Assembly (NCBI GenBank): GCA_046757565.1
Contig: JBHHYN010000012.1
Location: 1-40,579 of the forward strand
DNA from: JBHHYN01 sp046757565
GTDB lineage: Bacteria > Pseudomonadota > Gammaproteobacteria > Eutrophobiales > Eutrophobiaceae
Length of the DNA stretch: 40,579 nt
Direction: 5' to 3'
The notes beneath the pieces are model-generated. The model did not search any database. It saw nothing but the letters and a program-made list of their open reading frames with translations, and was not told where the DNA came from. Of the stretch, positions 27,442 through 35,599 are shown piece after piece. Both the position numbers and the translations under genes were made by a program. Positions within the stretch are counted from its first letter, which is position 1. The number at the start of each line of letters is the position of its first letter.

Positions 27442-28797
27442 TTAAAATTCAGGGACATTCCTTCCGGTCAATGTTTGTGAAAATTCTCCACGAAGTGAGT
27501 TGGGCAATGCATGGGTGATCCTCACGTTGATTAATTGACCAATGAGCGTTATCTCACCGGGAAAATTCACAATCCGGTTGTTTTCAGTGCGGCCGGACAA
27601 CTCATCGGGATCTTTGCGTGACGGGCCTTCAACCAGTATTCGTGCAGTTTTGCCCACCATCCGTTTGCTAATCGCCGCTGCCTGTTGCCTGATACGGCCC
27701 TGTAATATCCGAAGACGCTCCTTCTTGGTGTGCATCGGCACCTCATCCGGAAAACCGGCAGCAGGCGTACCCGGTCGTTTGCTGTAGATGAAACTGAAGG
27801 ACTGATCGAAACCGGTTTCCTCAATTAAATCCATGGTAGCCTGAAAGTCCCGGTCTGTCTCCCCCGGGAAGCCTACAATAAAATCTGATGAAATAGTGAT
27901 CCCGGGTCTGACTTTTCTGAGTTTTCGTATTTTTGATTTGTACTCCAGCACCGTGTGACCGCGTTTCATCAAGGCAAGGATACGGTCGGAACCGCTTTGT
28001 ACAGGGAGATGAACGTGGCTGACCAGCTGCGGGACGCGTGTATAGACATCAATCAATCTGTCTGAAAACTCAACAGGATGTGACGTAGTATAACGAATAC
28101 GTTCAATCCCGTCGATTGCGGCGATATACTCTATCAACAAGGCAAGATCAGCCTTTCTGTCGCTGGATGTTTTTCCACGATAGGCATTAGCGTTCTGACC
28201 CAGCAGTGTGACTTCCCTTACGCCTTGTTCTGCAAGCGTGACAATTTCCGTGATGATGTCGTCAAAAGGACGGCTGATCTCCTCCCCGCGGGTATAGGGT
28301 ACGACACAGAAGGTACAATATTTACTGCACCCCTCCATAATGGAAACAAAGGCTGCTGGTCCTTCGTACCGGGGTTCAGGTAAAGAATCGAATTTCTCTA
28401 TTTCCGGGAATGATGTATCAACGACAGGACCATTCTGTTTAAGCACTTTTTCATACATTGCCGGCAATCGATGCAGGGTCTGTGGGCCGAAAACGATGTC
28501 GACATAAGGGGCGCGTTCCAGAATAGCTTCCTGTTCCTGACTGGCGACACAACCCCCTACACCGAACACCAGATCGGGATTTTTCTTCTTATAAAGACGC
28601 CATCGGCCAAGTTCCGAAAACAGCTTCTCCTGGGCCTTTTCACGGATCGAACAGGTGTTGAAGAGAATAACATCGGCTTTGTCCGGGTCGTCAGTGACGA
28701 TCATTTCATGGGAATCTGACAGCAGATCCCTCATCTTGCCGGAATCGTATTCGTTCATCTGGCAGCCGTATGTTTTGATATATAATTTTTTACTCAT
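27442..28797 (-). CDS. miaB: tRNA-2-methylthio-N6-dimethylallyladenosine synthase MiaB
   Basis: Radical-SAM methylthiotransferase modifying A37 of tRNAs that read UNN codons. Seen: an N-terminal UPF0004 domain whose three Cys (YGCQMN, NTCSIRE, VGGCVAS) hold the auxiliary cluster; the radical-SAM CxxxCxxC in MEGCSKYCTFCVVPYTRG; and a C-terminal TRAM domain (ILVEGPSRKDPDELSGRTENN). I start at the ATG at 28797 (MSKKLYIKTYGCQMN); the open frame reaches a TTG at 28830 but that adds an atypical extension. No good ribosome site. First gene of the miaB-to-lnt run. Confidence 0.96.
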   Translation of the reverse strand: MSKKLYIKTYGCQMNEYDSGKMRDLLSDSHEMIVTDDPDKADVILFNTCSIREKAQEKLFSELGRWRLYKKKNPDLVFGVGGCVASQEQEAILERAPYVDIVFGPQTLHRLPAMYEKVLKQNGPVVDTSFPEIEKFDSLPEPRYEGPAAFVSIMEGCSKYCTFCVVPYTRGEEISRPFDDIITEIVTLAEQGVREVTLLGQNANAYRGKTSSDRKADLALLIEYIAAIDGIERIRYTTSHPVEFSDRLIDVYTRVPQLVSHVHLPVQSGSDRILALMKRGHTVLEYKSKIRKLRKVRPGITISSDFIVGFPGETDRDFQATMDLIEETGFDQSFSFIYSKRPGTPAAGFPDEVPMHTKKERLRILQGRIRQQAAAISKRMVGKTARILVEGPSRKDPDELSGRTENNRIVNFPGEITLIGQLINVRITHALPNSLRGEFSQTLTGRNVPEF

Positions 28798-28826
28798 AAA
28801 GGATATTTGAGGGGGGCACAGAGGCT

Positions 28827-29297
28827 TCAACCGCCACTTCTGAGCGAATCTTTTGAGGTATCCACGTTGCTTTCAAGTTCTTCCAGTTTTTTTAATGCGG
28901 CGTCTCGCTGTTTTCCGACTTCAGCCGTTTCAGCGATGGCTTCGAATGCGATGGTTTCAGCACGTTCAGCACGTTCAATCAGTTCCTGACGCTGTTTGCT
29001 TAACAGTAGTTCCCGCCGGCTCGGTCCGGTTAGAATACGCCAGAGAGAACATAGCCTGCCGAAAAGGCCATTTGCTCCGGGTTGCGTGGTGAGGATCGAG
29101 TTATCAAGTTCAATCGAGTGATTGAATTCCTTAAATTCAGAGCTGGAAAGGAATTCATTCAGATCCTGCAGTAATGACTCAATAAACAGATGAGTCGTTT
29201 TATCAGTGAGGTCCGATTGCGCGTAGTGTTCCAGAATCATCTTTAGTTTACGGGCATTTTGAAAGCCATCGATGCTGTTCCCGAAATCAATCTTCAT
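28827..29297 (-). CDS. Unrecognised 156-residue protein with C-terminal coiled coil
   Basis: I do not recognise a family. Seen: an N-terminal half with mixed helical character (MKIDFGNSIDGFQNARKL, LTDKTTHLFIESLLQDLNEF), a central hydrophobic stretch (about 75-92, GANGLFGRLCSLWRILTG) too short and polar to be a clear membrane helix, and a C-terminal coiled coil (about 95-150) rich in Glu, Ala, Arg and Lys. No signal peptide. It ends 29 bp before the miaB start on the same strand and may be co-transcribed. ATG start; coding character is supported only by length and lack of a better overlapping frame. The 138-bp gap behind it (29298-29435) shows no gene. Confidence 0.6.
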   Translation of the reverse strand: MKIDFGNSIDGFQNARKLKMILEHYAQSDLTDKTTHLFIESLLQDLNEFLSSSEFKEFNHSIELDNSILTTQPGANGLFGRLCSLWRILTGPSRRELLLSKQRQELIERAERAETIAFEAIAETAEVGKQRDAALKKLEELESNVDTSKDSLRSGG

Positions 29298-29435
29298 GCA
29301 GAATATCCCATAAATTCACATTGGGGGTAACCTTGACTATGCAGACAAGCAGCCAACATTAATAATGACGCTATTTCCTGATATTAATCATTGCATTGCT
29401 AAACGTAGCAGCTTAATTCATCATTTTCTTCCAGT

Positions 29436-30518
29436 TTAACGATTATTGTCACCGAACAGATGGGGAAATGCGAGTTCCTGCCCGGACTGGCTTGCGTCAT
29501 AACCATCTAACTTATTGATTTCTATCCGAAATTGATCCGATCTTAATAATTTTTTAATTTCCTTCACCAGGACACTGCTGAGTCCGTTATCGAGGGCCAG
29601 GAGATAGGCTTCTTCCAGTACCGGTATGAAATCCAGACCAAATTGTGAAGCCGCCGCCATGATGCCAAACCCTGCATCGGCGGCGCCGCTGGCGATCATC
29701 GCTGCTACCGCTATATGCGTAAACTCTTCATTGGTGTAGCCATGCAACTGACCGGGGTCTATCCCCGCTTGCTTCAGTAATTGATCGAATATTGTACGGG
29801 TGCCCGAATCACGCTGGCGATTGATGAACCGTACGGAGCGTTTTTGCAAATCCGCCAGTCCCGAAATATTCTTAGGATTGCCACGTTGGTGCATAATTCC
29901 CTGTTGTCGGCGTGCGACCAGTACCAGGCTGTGCCGATCCGGACTCAGCCAGCGGCTGTATAGCGGTGCAACGGCTTCATTCAGCAGCTGTTCGGGGAAA
30001 TGAAACCCGGCTATATGACATTGGTTGTTAGCCAGGCGTCTCAGGCTTTCCAGACTGCCACAGATCTGGAAATCGAGGTCAAAATGAAGGTTTTTCCTGA
30101 GTAGATCACGTAAATGAATAATAGCCATACCATGACTTGCATGTATCCTTATCCTGCCGTGTCTGCCGGGCTGTATGAATTCAGCGAGTGTATCATTGAG
30201 TTCTGTGGCAATCGATCCCAGACCTGGGCCGATGTGTTCGTCGAGGTACTGTTCCGCCCAGATCAATTTTTCCCCAAGGCTCGTTAACTGCGCCCCGTGA
30301 CCCCTGCCCCGTTGCAGTTTGACCAGGGGAGTCCTGAATTCGGATTCCCACTTTTTAATCAAGCCCCATGCATGACGGTAAGAGAGCCCTTCTCTCTGTG
30401 CAGCGCTTTTCAAGGAACCGTCTGAGCGGATCGCCCGCAGCAGACGGAACACTACAGGGTTAAATTCCTCTGCTTTGCCGTTATCGAATATCCAATGGGT
30501 GCTGAATGATATATGCAT
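29436..30518 (-). CDS. ModE-type HTH plus periplasmic-binding-protein-like domain regulator
   Basis: 360 residues. Seen: an N-terminal winged helix-turn-helix of ModE/LysR type (about 20-90: VFRLLRAIRSDGSLKSAAQ, SYRHAWGLIKKWE, RGRGHGAQLTSLGEKLI), then a cytoplasmic PBP-like domain (about 110-345: GRIRIHASHGMAIIHL, CHIAGFHFPE, SLVLVARRQQGIMHQRGNP, RFINRQRDSGTRTIFDQLL, AAMIASGAADAGFGIMAAA). Known: this architecture (ModE domain with a COG1910-like binding domain) occurs in regulators of molybdate or tungstate genes and in molybdopterin-linked genes. Divergent from the porin and tup genes, so it is probably their repressor or activator. The ligand (tungstate, molybdate or a cofactor form) is inference. 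A 21-bp inverted repeat abuts its start codon, suggesting self-control. Confidence 0.85.
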   Translation of the reverse strand: MHISFSTHWIFDNGKAEEFNPVVFRLLRAIRSDGSLKSAAQREGLSYRHAWGLIKKWESEFRTPLVKLQRGRGHGAQLTSLGEKLIWAEQYLDEHIGPGLGSIATELNDTLAEFIQPGRHGRIRIHASHGMAIIHLRDLLRKNLHFDLDFQICGSLESLRRLANNQCHIAGFHFPEQLLNEAVAPLYSRWLSPDRHSLVLVARRQQGIMHQRGNPKNISGLADLQKRSVRFINRQRDSGTRTIFDQLLKQAGIDPGQLHGYTNEEFTHIAVAAMIASGAADAGFGIMAAASQFGLDFIPVLEEAYLLALDNGLSSVLVKEIKKLLRSDQFRIEINKLDGYDASQSGQELAFPHLFGDNNR

Positions 30519-30617
30519 TAGATATCATATTTTAATATCTATATATATCTATATAATACACGTTAGAATAAATTAAATATGTAAATAATAACATATAATA
30601 TAAGCAGAGATTGATCA
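30519..30617. promoter_or_regulatory. Divergent AT-rich control region with inverted repeat AGATAT-N9-ATATCT
   Basis: About 99 bp between the regulator and the porin, almost only A and T. A perfect inverted repeat AGATAT-N9-ATATCT spans 30520-30540, one base from the regulator start codon. Next to it is a direct repeat ATCTATATAT/ATCTATATAA (30537-30556). TATAAT boxes for rightward transcription occur at 30552-30557 and 30594-30599, the latter too close to the ATG unless the leader is very short. The palindrome is a plausible operator for the ModE-type regulator; it does not spell the E. coli ModE box. Confidence 0.5.
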
Positions 30618-31997
30618 ATGAAAAGGAGTATTGTTTTTTTATTGAATGAACTATTTCTGGTTGTTTTCTGGGCGCTATGCCCTATATCGAAGGGATCGGC
30701 TGATACTACGGTCTGGCGTGTAAATGAAGCATTGCAATTACCCGGATGGGTGTCGCTATCCGGACAGCATCGTACCCGCTTTGAAACGTTGGACGGACAG
30801 TACCGCGGTGCGCGCGCTGGCGGTGATCAGGTATTTGTGTTTCGTACCAATATTCTTACGGAGTTAAATTTCAAGCAACTGAAGTTTGCCGCGGAAGTGA
30901 TGGATTCCCGCGCCACGCTTGCCGACATCAGTACCCCTTTGACGACCAGCGTGGTCAACCCTCTGGAGTTGCTCCAGGCCTATATCGACATACCGGTTAG
31001 CAATCTGTTTGTCACGGGCAGCAGCAGTCATCTGCGGGGCGGCCGCATCACCATGGATGTCGGCAGCCGACGGCTGGTGGCGAGGAACAGGTTCCGTAAC
31101 ACCATCAATGCCTTTACCGGCGTGGACTGGGAATGGACCGGTCCTGGCAAGAACAGGTTACGCGCGTTTTACACCTTCCCCATCCAGCGATTAGTGAGTG
31201 GCAATATTCTGGATAATAATCCAAAGTTTGACAGAGAGGATTATAAAGTCCGATTCTGGGGGGTTTATTATGCGCCGGCGAAACTTCCCTGGGGCGATAA
31301 GGGTGAGATTTATCTGTTTGGGCTGAATGAGAATGATCTCCCCGACCGTTCAACGCGTAACCGGGAACTCTATACACTGGGTTTTAGACTCTACCGGCAA
31401 CCGGCCAGGGAGGAATTCGACTACCAGATTGAGTCGGTATTTCAGATCGGTGAATCGCGCGCATCGACCACCGCTACCACCGATCTGGACCATTTTGCCC
31501 ATTTTCAGCATGTTGAGTTCGGTTACAGCTTTGATGCCCAATGGTCGCCGCGGCTTTTACTGCAATATGATTACGCCAGCGGTGATGATAACAGGATGGA
31601 TAGTGATAATGATCGTTTTGATACGCTATTTGGTGCACGCCGTTTTGATTTCGGGCCAACCAGTATCTACGGTCCTTTTGCCCGCGCCAATATCAGTACC
31701 CCCGGTCTTCGATTAAAAGTCAAACCTGGCGCCAATCTGAGCACTTTTCTCGCCCTGCGCGGATTCTGGCTGGCTTCGGATAACGATGCCTGGACAACAG
31801 CGCAGATCAGTAATCCGGCCGGGTTCTCCGATAATTATATCGCTACACAGATCGAGGCGCGGCTGCGTTGGCAACTGTTCCCGAAAAACGTGCGTATTGA
31901 GGCGGGTGTGGCGCATCTGTTTGCGGGCGATCTGATGGACGATGCCGGTAAGGGCGATGCGACCTACCTCTACTCCCAGATGGTGTTCTGGTTTTAA
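30618..31997 (+). CDS. Outer-membrane beta-barrel of the alginate-export type
   Basis: 459 residues. Seen: a signal peptide with cleavage near SKGSADTT (about 29), a start typical of the family (WVSLSGQHRTRFETLDGQYR), many alternating amphipathic strands (for example GGRITMDVGSRRLVARNRFRN), and a C-terminal aromatic strand ending MVFWF, the signal for barrel insertion. Family members are about 400-500 residues and form 18-strand channels for anionic substrates; AlgE exports alginate, but many homologs sit beside other transporters. No alginate genes are here. Position ahead of tupABC and behind a ModE-type regulator suggests oxyanion (tungstate/molybdate) passage; this is inference. Confidence 0.8.
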   Translation: MKRSIVFLLNELFLVVFWALCPISKGSADTTVWRVNEALQLPGWVSLSGQHRTRFETLDGQYRGARAGGDQVFVFRTNILTELNFKQLKFAAEVMDSRATLADISTPLTTSVVNPLELLQAYIDIPVSNLFVTGSSSHLRGGRITMDVGSRRLVARNRFRNTINAFTGVDWEWTGPGKNRLRAFYTFPIQRLVSGNILDNNPKFDREDYKVRFWGVYYAPAKLPWGDKGEIYLFGLNENDLPDRSTRNRELYTLGFRLYRQPAREEFDYQIESVFQIGESRASTTATTDLDHFAHFQHVEFGYSFDAQWSPRLLLQYDYASGDDNRMDSDNDRFDTLFGARRFDFGPTSIYGPFARANISTPGLRLKVKPGANLSTFLALRGFWLASDNDAWTTAQISNPAGFSDNYIATQIEARLRWQLFPKNVRIEAGVAHLFAGDLMDDAGKGDATYLYSQMVFWF

Positions 31998-32224
31998 ATA
32001 TTTGATTCAACACAGACGCCCCCATGGAAGGAGGTAGAGGATGTCGAGAACATATTCTCGAACATATTGTCGAGGTCACAGAGATAATAAAAGTTATAAA
32101 TAACTAACGAAAAACCTGGGTACTTAACCCCGAGTTGTATAGCGATAAGTGATATGAATAACCATGATACTGAAACTCGGTCTCTTGCGGCAGAGTTGTT
32201 CATCAAGAAACAAGAGGGACACAA
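31998..32224 (+). promoter_or_regulatory. Leader and control region of tupA with palindromes
   Basis: 227 bp without a gene. Contains an 18-bp perfect inverted repeat TCGAGAACATATTCTCGA (32044-32061) followed by a third half-site (ACATATTGTCGA, 32062-32073) that repeats the second half at 12-bp spacing; then GTTAT-N2-ATAAC (32093-32104); then a possible long stem CCGAGTT (32130-32136) with AACTCGG (32174-32180). AGAGGGA at 32213-32219 is a good ribosome site for tupA. The first palindrome is a plausible operator and the stem a possible RNA structure. No clean sigma70 promoter is seen. Confidence 0.5.
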
Positions 32225-33028
32225 ATGAAACGAATATTTTTATGCATTTTATCTGTGGCGATCATGTTGCCCGGACTGGTGCAGGCACAGCAGCATCTAC
32301 GTCTGGCGACAACTACCAGTACCGATAATTCAGGTTTGCTGGCGGTCTTGCATCCACCCTTTGAGGCAAAATACCATATTAAAGTAGATGTTATTGCCGT
32401 CGGCACCGGCAAGGCCCTGCGTCTTGGGCGCAACGGCGATGTGGATCTGGTACTGGTGCATGCCCCTGGCGCCGAGAAAGAATTTGTTGCGGATGGCTTC
32501 GGTATCATGCGTCTGCCCGTCATGCATAATGACTTCGTCCTGTTAGGCCCTCCTGCCGATCCGGCTGGTGTTAAACAGGCCGCCTCTCTCAGCGATGCCC
32601 TGAAGCGAATCGCAACTACAATGCAGCCGTTTGTATCCAGGGGAGACGATTCCGGTACCCATAAAAAAGAGAAGGCCCTTTGGAAATCAGCCTCTCTGGC
32701 CCCTGCAGGAGATTGGTATCTGTCTACGGGACAGGGTATGGGTGCGGTATTAAAGATCGCCAACGACAAGCTTGCCTATACTCTGTCTGATCGGGGCACC
32801 TATCTCGCCTACCGGGACAAGATCGATCTGAACATTGTCTATGAAGGCGATCCCGGGTTATTTAATCCCTACCATGTTATCCTGATAAACCCGAAAAGGT
32901 ATCCGCATGTCCAAACTAAACTGGCGCAACACTATGTTGATTTTATCAGGGGGAAACAGGGGCAGCAGATTATCCGTGAGTTCAGAAAAGGAGGTGAGCA
33001 GTTGTTTCATCCTGATGTAACCCCCTAA
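32225..33028 (+). CDS. tupA: Tungstate ABC transporter, substrate-binding protein TupA
   Basis: Periplasmic protein of 267 residues that binds tungstate. Seen: signal peptide 1-21 (LPGLVQA then QQ), then the TupA signature TTTSTDNSG at 29-37, whose Thr/Ser side chains hold the oxyanion; GTGKALRLGRNGDVDLVLVHAPGAE; and SRGDDSGTHKKE, a second diagnostic motif. Known: TTTS is typical of the tungstate-selective TupA group and distinguishes it from ModA and WtpA. Selectivity over molybdate is inferred from family. Good ribosome site AGAGGGA. The last codons and stop (DVTP and TAA) fall inside a sequence matching a mobile-element end. Confidence 0.93.
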   Translation: MKRIFLCILSVAIMLPGLVQAQQHLRLATTTSTDNSGLLAVLHPPFEAKYHIKVDVIAVGTGKALRLGRNGDVDLVLVHAPGAEKEFVADGFGIMRLPVMHNDFVLLGPPADPAGVKQAASLSDALKRIATTMQPFVSRGDDSGTHKKEKALWKSASLAPAGDWYLSTGQGMGAVLKIANDKLAYTLSDRGTYLAYRDKIDLNIVYEGDPGLFNPYHVILINPKRYPHVQTKLAQHYVDFIRGKQGQQIIREFRKGGEQLFHPDVTP

Positions 33029-33038
33029 GTCCGGCAGA
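33021..33038. repeat. Solo terminus matching the aroK-upstream element
   Basis: CCCCCTAAGTCCGGCAGA here differs by one base from CCCCCTAAGTCCGACAGA at 7983-8000, the inner flank and part of the right end of the 213-bp element. It supplies the tupA stop codon and lies in the 33-bp tupA/tupB gap. No second end is nearby. It may be a footprint of excision or a recombination scar. Confidence 0.55.
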
Positions 33039-33061
33039 TTTCTGGTGACATAAGGCAATCC

Positions 33062-33754
33062 GTGGATTATTTTAACCAGGCGTTCTCCGCCGCTTTTCTG
33101 CTCATCATCAGTTTTGATCATGAAGTCTATACGATCGTATGGACCTCCCTGCGCATATCACTGGTTGCCGTTATTGCTGCGTCGTTGATCGGGATCCCGC
33201 TCGGCCTGCTGGTGCAGTTTCGTTCATTTCCAGGCAAGGCTTTTCTGATGCAGATGCTCAATACCCTGATGGCGTTGCCAACGGTGGTCGTTGGTTTGTT
33301 GCTCTATGGCCTGCTCACCAGGCAAGGCCCCCTGGGTGATTGGGGACTGTTATATACACCTGCTGCCATCATTATCGGGGAGTGTATCCTGATCCTGCCG
33401 ATTATCTGGAACCTGACGATTACAGCCGCGGCCAGTGCCGATCCAAGGGTATTATTGACCTGCCGGGCGCTCGGGGCGCGGGGTATTCAACAGGGCCTGC
33501 TGTTTATTAATGAGGTCCGCTTTGCACTGGTTGCTGCGGTGGTTACCGGTTTCGGCAGGGCCATCGGTGAAGTAGGGGTTGCCATGATGCTGGGGGGTAA
33601 TATCAGTGGATTTACACGCACCATGACAACCGCCATTGCGCTGGAGACCAGCAAGGGTGAGTTCGAGTTCGGTCTGGCCCTTGGTCTCCTGCTTCTACTT
33701 ACGGCATTTATCGTAAATCTTGTCCTGCAACGGTTTCAGTCCCTGAATAAATGA
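33062..33754 (+). CDS. tupB: Tungstate ABC transporter permease TupB
   Basis: Inner-membrane permease of 230 residues with about five membrane segments. Seen: N-terminal VYTIVWTSLRISLVAVIAAS, the IGIPLGLL region, TLMALPTVVVGLLLYGLL, the coupling-helix region TCRALGARGIQQGLLFINEVRFAL, and the family stretch GFGRAIGEVGVAMMLGGNI. GTG start at 33062 with AAGG 6-9 bp upstream. Overlaps tupC by 4 bp (ATGA). Forms the channel through which TupA delivers its ligand. Confidence 0.94.
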   Translation: MDYFNQAFSAAFLLIISFDHEVYTIVWTSLRISLVAVIAASLIGIPLGLLVQFRSFPGKAFLMQMLNTLMALPTVVVGLLLYGLLTRQGPLGDWGLLYTPAAIIIGECILILPIIWNLTITAAASADPRVLLTCRALGARGIQQGLLFINEVRFALVAAVVTGFGRAIGEVGVAMMLGGNISGFTRTMTTAIALETSKGEFEFGLALGLLLLLTAFIVNLVLQRFQSLNK

Positions 33755-34746
33755 ATCCCGTATACGAACTCAACGGGTTGGAGCAAGTCTACGGCGATGT
33801 CCTGGCATTGAAACTGGAGAGTTACTCTATCGCGTCCGGACGCACCACGGCCCTGGTCGGTCCTAATGGCTCGGGTAAAAGCAGTATGCTGGACCTGCTC
33901 GCATTTATCCATCCCCCTGTTAAAGGCCGCATCAGGTTCCTGGGTAAAGCGGCAGATCCGAATAACTATCCGCATCTGCGCCGCCAGATCGCTTATTTGC
34001 AACAGAAACCCTATCTGTTTAATACCACTGTGGAGAAGAACATAGAATTGGGCCTTAAGTTGCGCGGTGTTCCAAAACAGGCGCGGGATCAACGTACTGA
34101 GGAGATAATTGAGGAATTTGGATTCTCTTTACTTAAAGAGCGCCGGGCTCATGAATTGTCGGGTGGTGAGATTCAAAAGATTGCTATTGCCCGGGCAATG
34201 GTGCTGCAGTCGCCCGTACTATTGATGGATGAACCGTTCAGTCATCTGGACAGAGTATTCAGAAATAAACTCGAGCAACTATTACGTGATACCACTCAAC
34301 AAGGAGATCAAACAGTTATATTCAGTACACATGATCAGCTTCAGGCACAGAGGTTGGCAGATAGCGTATGCAGCCTTATCGATGGACATGTGGTGCAGAC
34401 TCTGGTGATCAATCTGTTTAGTGGCGCCATTGATAAATATCGTAATATCTTTGATACGGGCAAGATCCAAATTCACATCCCTCCCGGTTATCGAGCCGGC
34501 AACCGGCTTGCAATTGACTGTACGCATTTAGTACTCTCCAGGCATGAATTGGAATCAAGCATGCGTAACAGTTTTTATGGTTGTATCAGGTCGATGACAG
34601 AGGAAGCCGGGCAAATACATGTCAGCGTGGATGCGGGAGAGCTGTTTCATGCCATTATTACCCCGGACGCATTGACCGAATTGGCTGTAAATGTTGGAGA
34701 GTCGATATGGGTGAGCTTTAAATCCACCGCGGTTTCTATCCTTTAG
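33751..34746 (+). CDS. tupC: Tungstate ABC transporter ATPase TupC with C-terminal Mop-like domain
   Basis: 331 residues. Seen: Walker A GPNGSGKS at 37-44, Q-loop YLQQKPYLF, signature LSGGE at 136-140, Walker B LLMDEP at about 157-162, D-loop SHLD, and His-loop STHD. After the ATPase (to about 225) comes a linker and a C-terminal Mop/TOBE-like unit (about 268-331: MRNSFYGCIRSMTEEAGQIH, VGESIWVSFKSTAVSIL). Mop units bind molybdate or tungstate and in ModC-type ATPases allow feedback. Here it suggests uptake is inhibited by internal oxyanion. Overlaps tupB by 4 bp; last gene of the locus. Confidence 0.93.
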   Translation: MNPVYELNGLEQVYGDVLALKLESYSIASGRTTALVGPNGSGKSSMLDLLAFIHPPVKGRIRFLGKAADPNNYPHLRRQIAYLQQKPYLFNTTVEKNIELGLKLRGVPKQARDQRTEEIIEEFGFSLLKERRAHELSGGEIQKIAIARAMVLQSPVLLMDEPFSHLDRVFRNKLEQLLRDTTQQGDQTVIFSTHDQLQAQRLADSVCSLIDGHVVQTLVINLFSGAIDKYRNIFDTGKIQIHIPPGYRAGNRLAIDCTHLVLSRHELESSMRNSFYGCIRSMTEEAGQIHVSVDAGELFHAIITPDALTELAVNVGESIWVSFKSTAVSIL

Positions 34747-34775
34747 TCTCTGCCCATATGCCATTTTTAGCTGAA

Positions 34776-34806
34776 AACAGGGCTAAATTCCGATTGTTAC
34801 CCTGTT
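34776..34806 (+). terminator. Weak hairpin after tupC
   Basis: AACAGGG (34776-34782) and CCCTGTT (34800-34806) form a 7-bp perfect stem with a 17-nt loop, 30 bp after the tupC stop, followed by GGTTCCTTTCT rather than a clean T tract. A terminator role is possible but weakly supported. Confidence 0.35.
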
Positions 34807-34863
34807 GGTTCCTTTCTAAAATTACCTGAATACTTCGCGTGCCAATCAATATTTTCTTCAATT

Positions 34864-34892
34864 TTGACGACAGAAAGTCTTATACTTATATT
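34864..34892 (+). promoter_or_regulatory. Sigma70-type promoter for the HD-domain gene
   Basis: TTGACG (34864-34869) and TATATT (34887-34892) with 17 bp spacing, 10 of 12 consensus bases. Transcription would start near 34899, about 50 nt before the ATG at 34950. Confidence 0.6.
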
Positions 34893-34949
34893 AATCAGTT
34901 TATAATCAGATGGTTATCGGAAATGTAGAGATGTCCCGTAGATTTGCCC

Positions 34950-35576
34950 ATGAGAGATGAAGAGATAGAAAAGCTGGCCATGTCCCTGTATGACCCGAAG
35001 TTGCCTTATCACAACTTCGAGCATATACGCACCGTTCTGAAAGAGGCGGAGATAATTGTAGGCAAATGCAGGGCAGAGGGAATCGATATCGACGATAGAG
35101 TCGTTTATTATGCCCTGCTTTTTCATGATGCCGGCTATCACGAGGACCATGGCAGGAAGGGTTATGATTCCAAGGAAGCCTACTCGGCCGCCCTGGCGGA
35201 AAGGGAACTGGCAGGAAATGGCTTCGCTCAAGATATGATCAATAAGGTCAAAACGGCGATCATGGGTACGCATTGCGATGGGCATTGTCTAAGCAACGAA
35301 GATAAAGTGGTCAGGGCAGCGGACCTGTCGGGGCTGACTGCCGATTACAAGGTGTTCAAGGAAAATACGATAAATTTAAAGAGGGAGTTTGAGATGATGA
35401 GCGGTACAACGCTTACTTGGCAAGAATGGATAAACAATGCGGTGAACAGGATAGAACTCTTTCTTAGAGAGGACCTGGATCTAACCAGTGATTATTATGA
35501 TGAGGAAGGTAATTCGATTTTTCATCGTCATGCGAGGGAAAATCTGAAGACCCTGATGTCGGATAATAGTGATTGA
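34950..35576 (+). CDS. HD-domain metal-dependent phosphohydrolase
   Basis: 208 residues. Seen: YHNFEHIRTVL (His21 and His25) and ALLFHDAGYHEDHGR, the HD pair, then a conserved-looking Glu-Ala-Tyr stretch (SKEAYSAALAERELAG), IMGTHCDGHCL and VVRAADLSGLTADYKVF, which supply further metal ligands. Cytoplasmic, no membrane segment. HD proteins of this length hydrolyse nucleotides or phosphate esters; the substrate is unknown. I start at ATG 34950; TTG 34944 is also in frame. The ribosome site is poor. Stop 23 bp before the FmdB-like gene, so probably co-transcribed. Confidence 0.8.
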   Translation: MRDEEIEKLAMSLYDPKLPYHNFEHIRTVLKEAEIIVGKCRAEGIDIDDRVVYYALLFHDAGYHEDHGRKGYDSKEAYSAALAERELAGNGFAQDMINKVKTAIMGTHCDGHCLSNEDKVVRAADLSGLTADYKVFKENTINLKREFEMMSGTTLTWQEWINNAVNRIELFLREDLDLTSDYYDEEGNSIFHRHARENLKTLMSDNSD

Positions 35577-35599
35577 TTATGACGCCGGGTTATTAAGAA

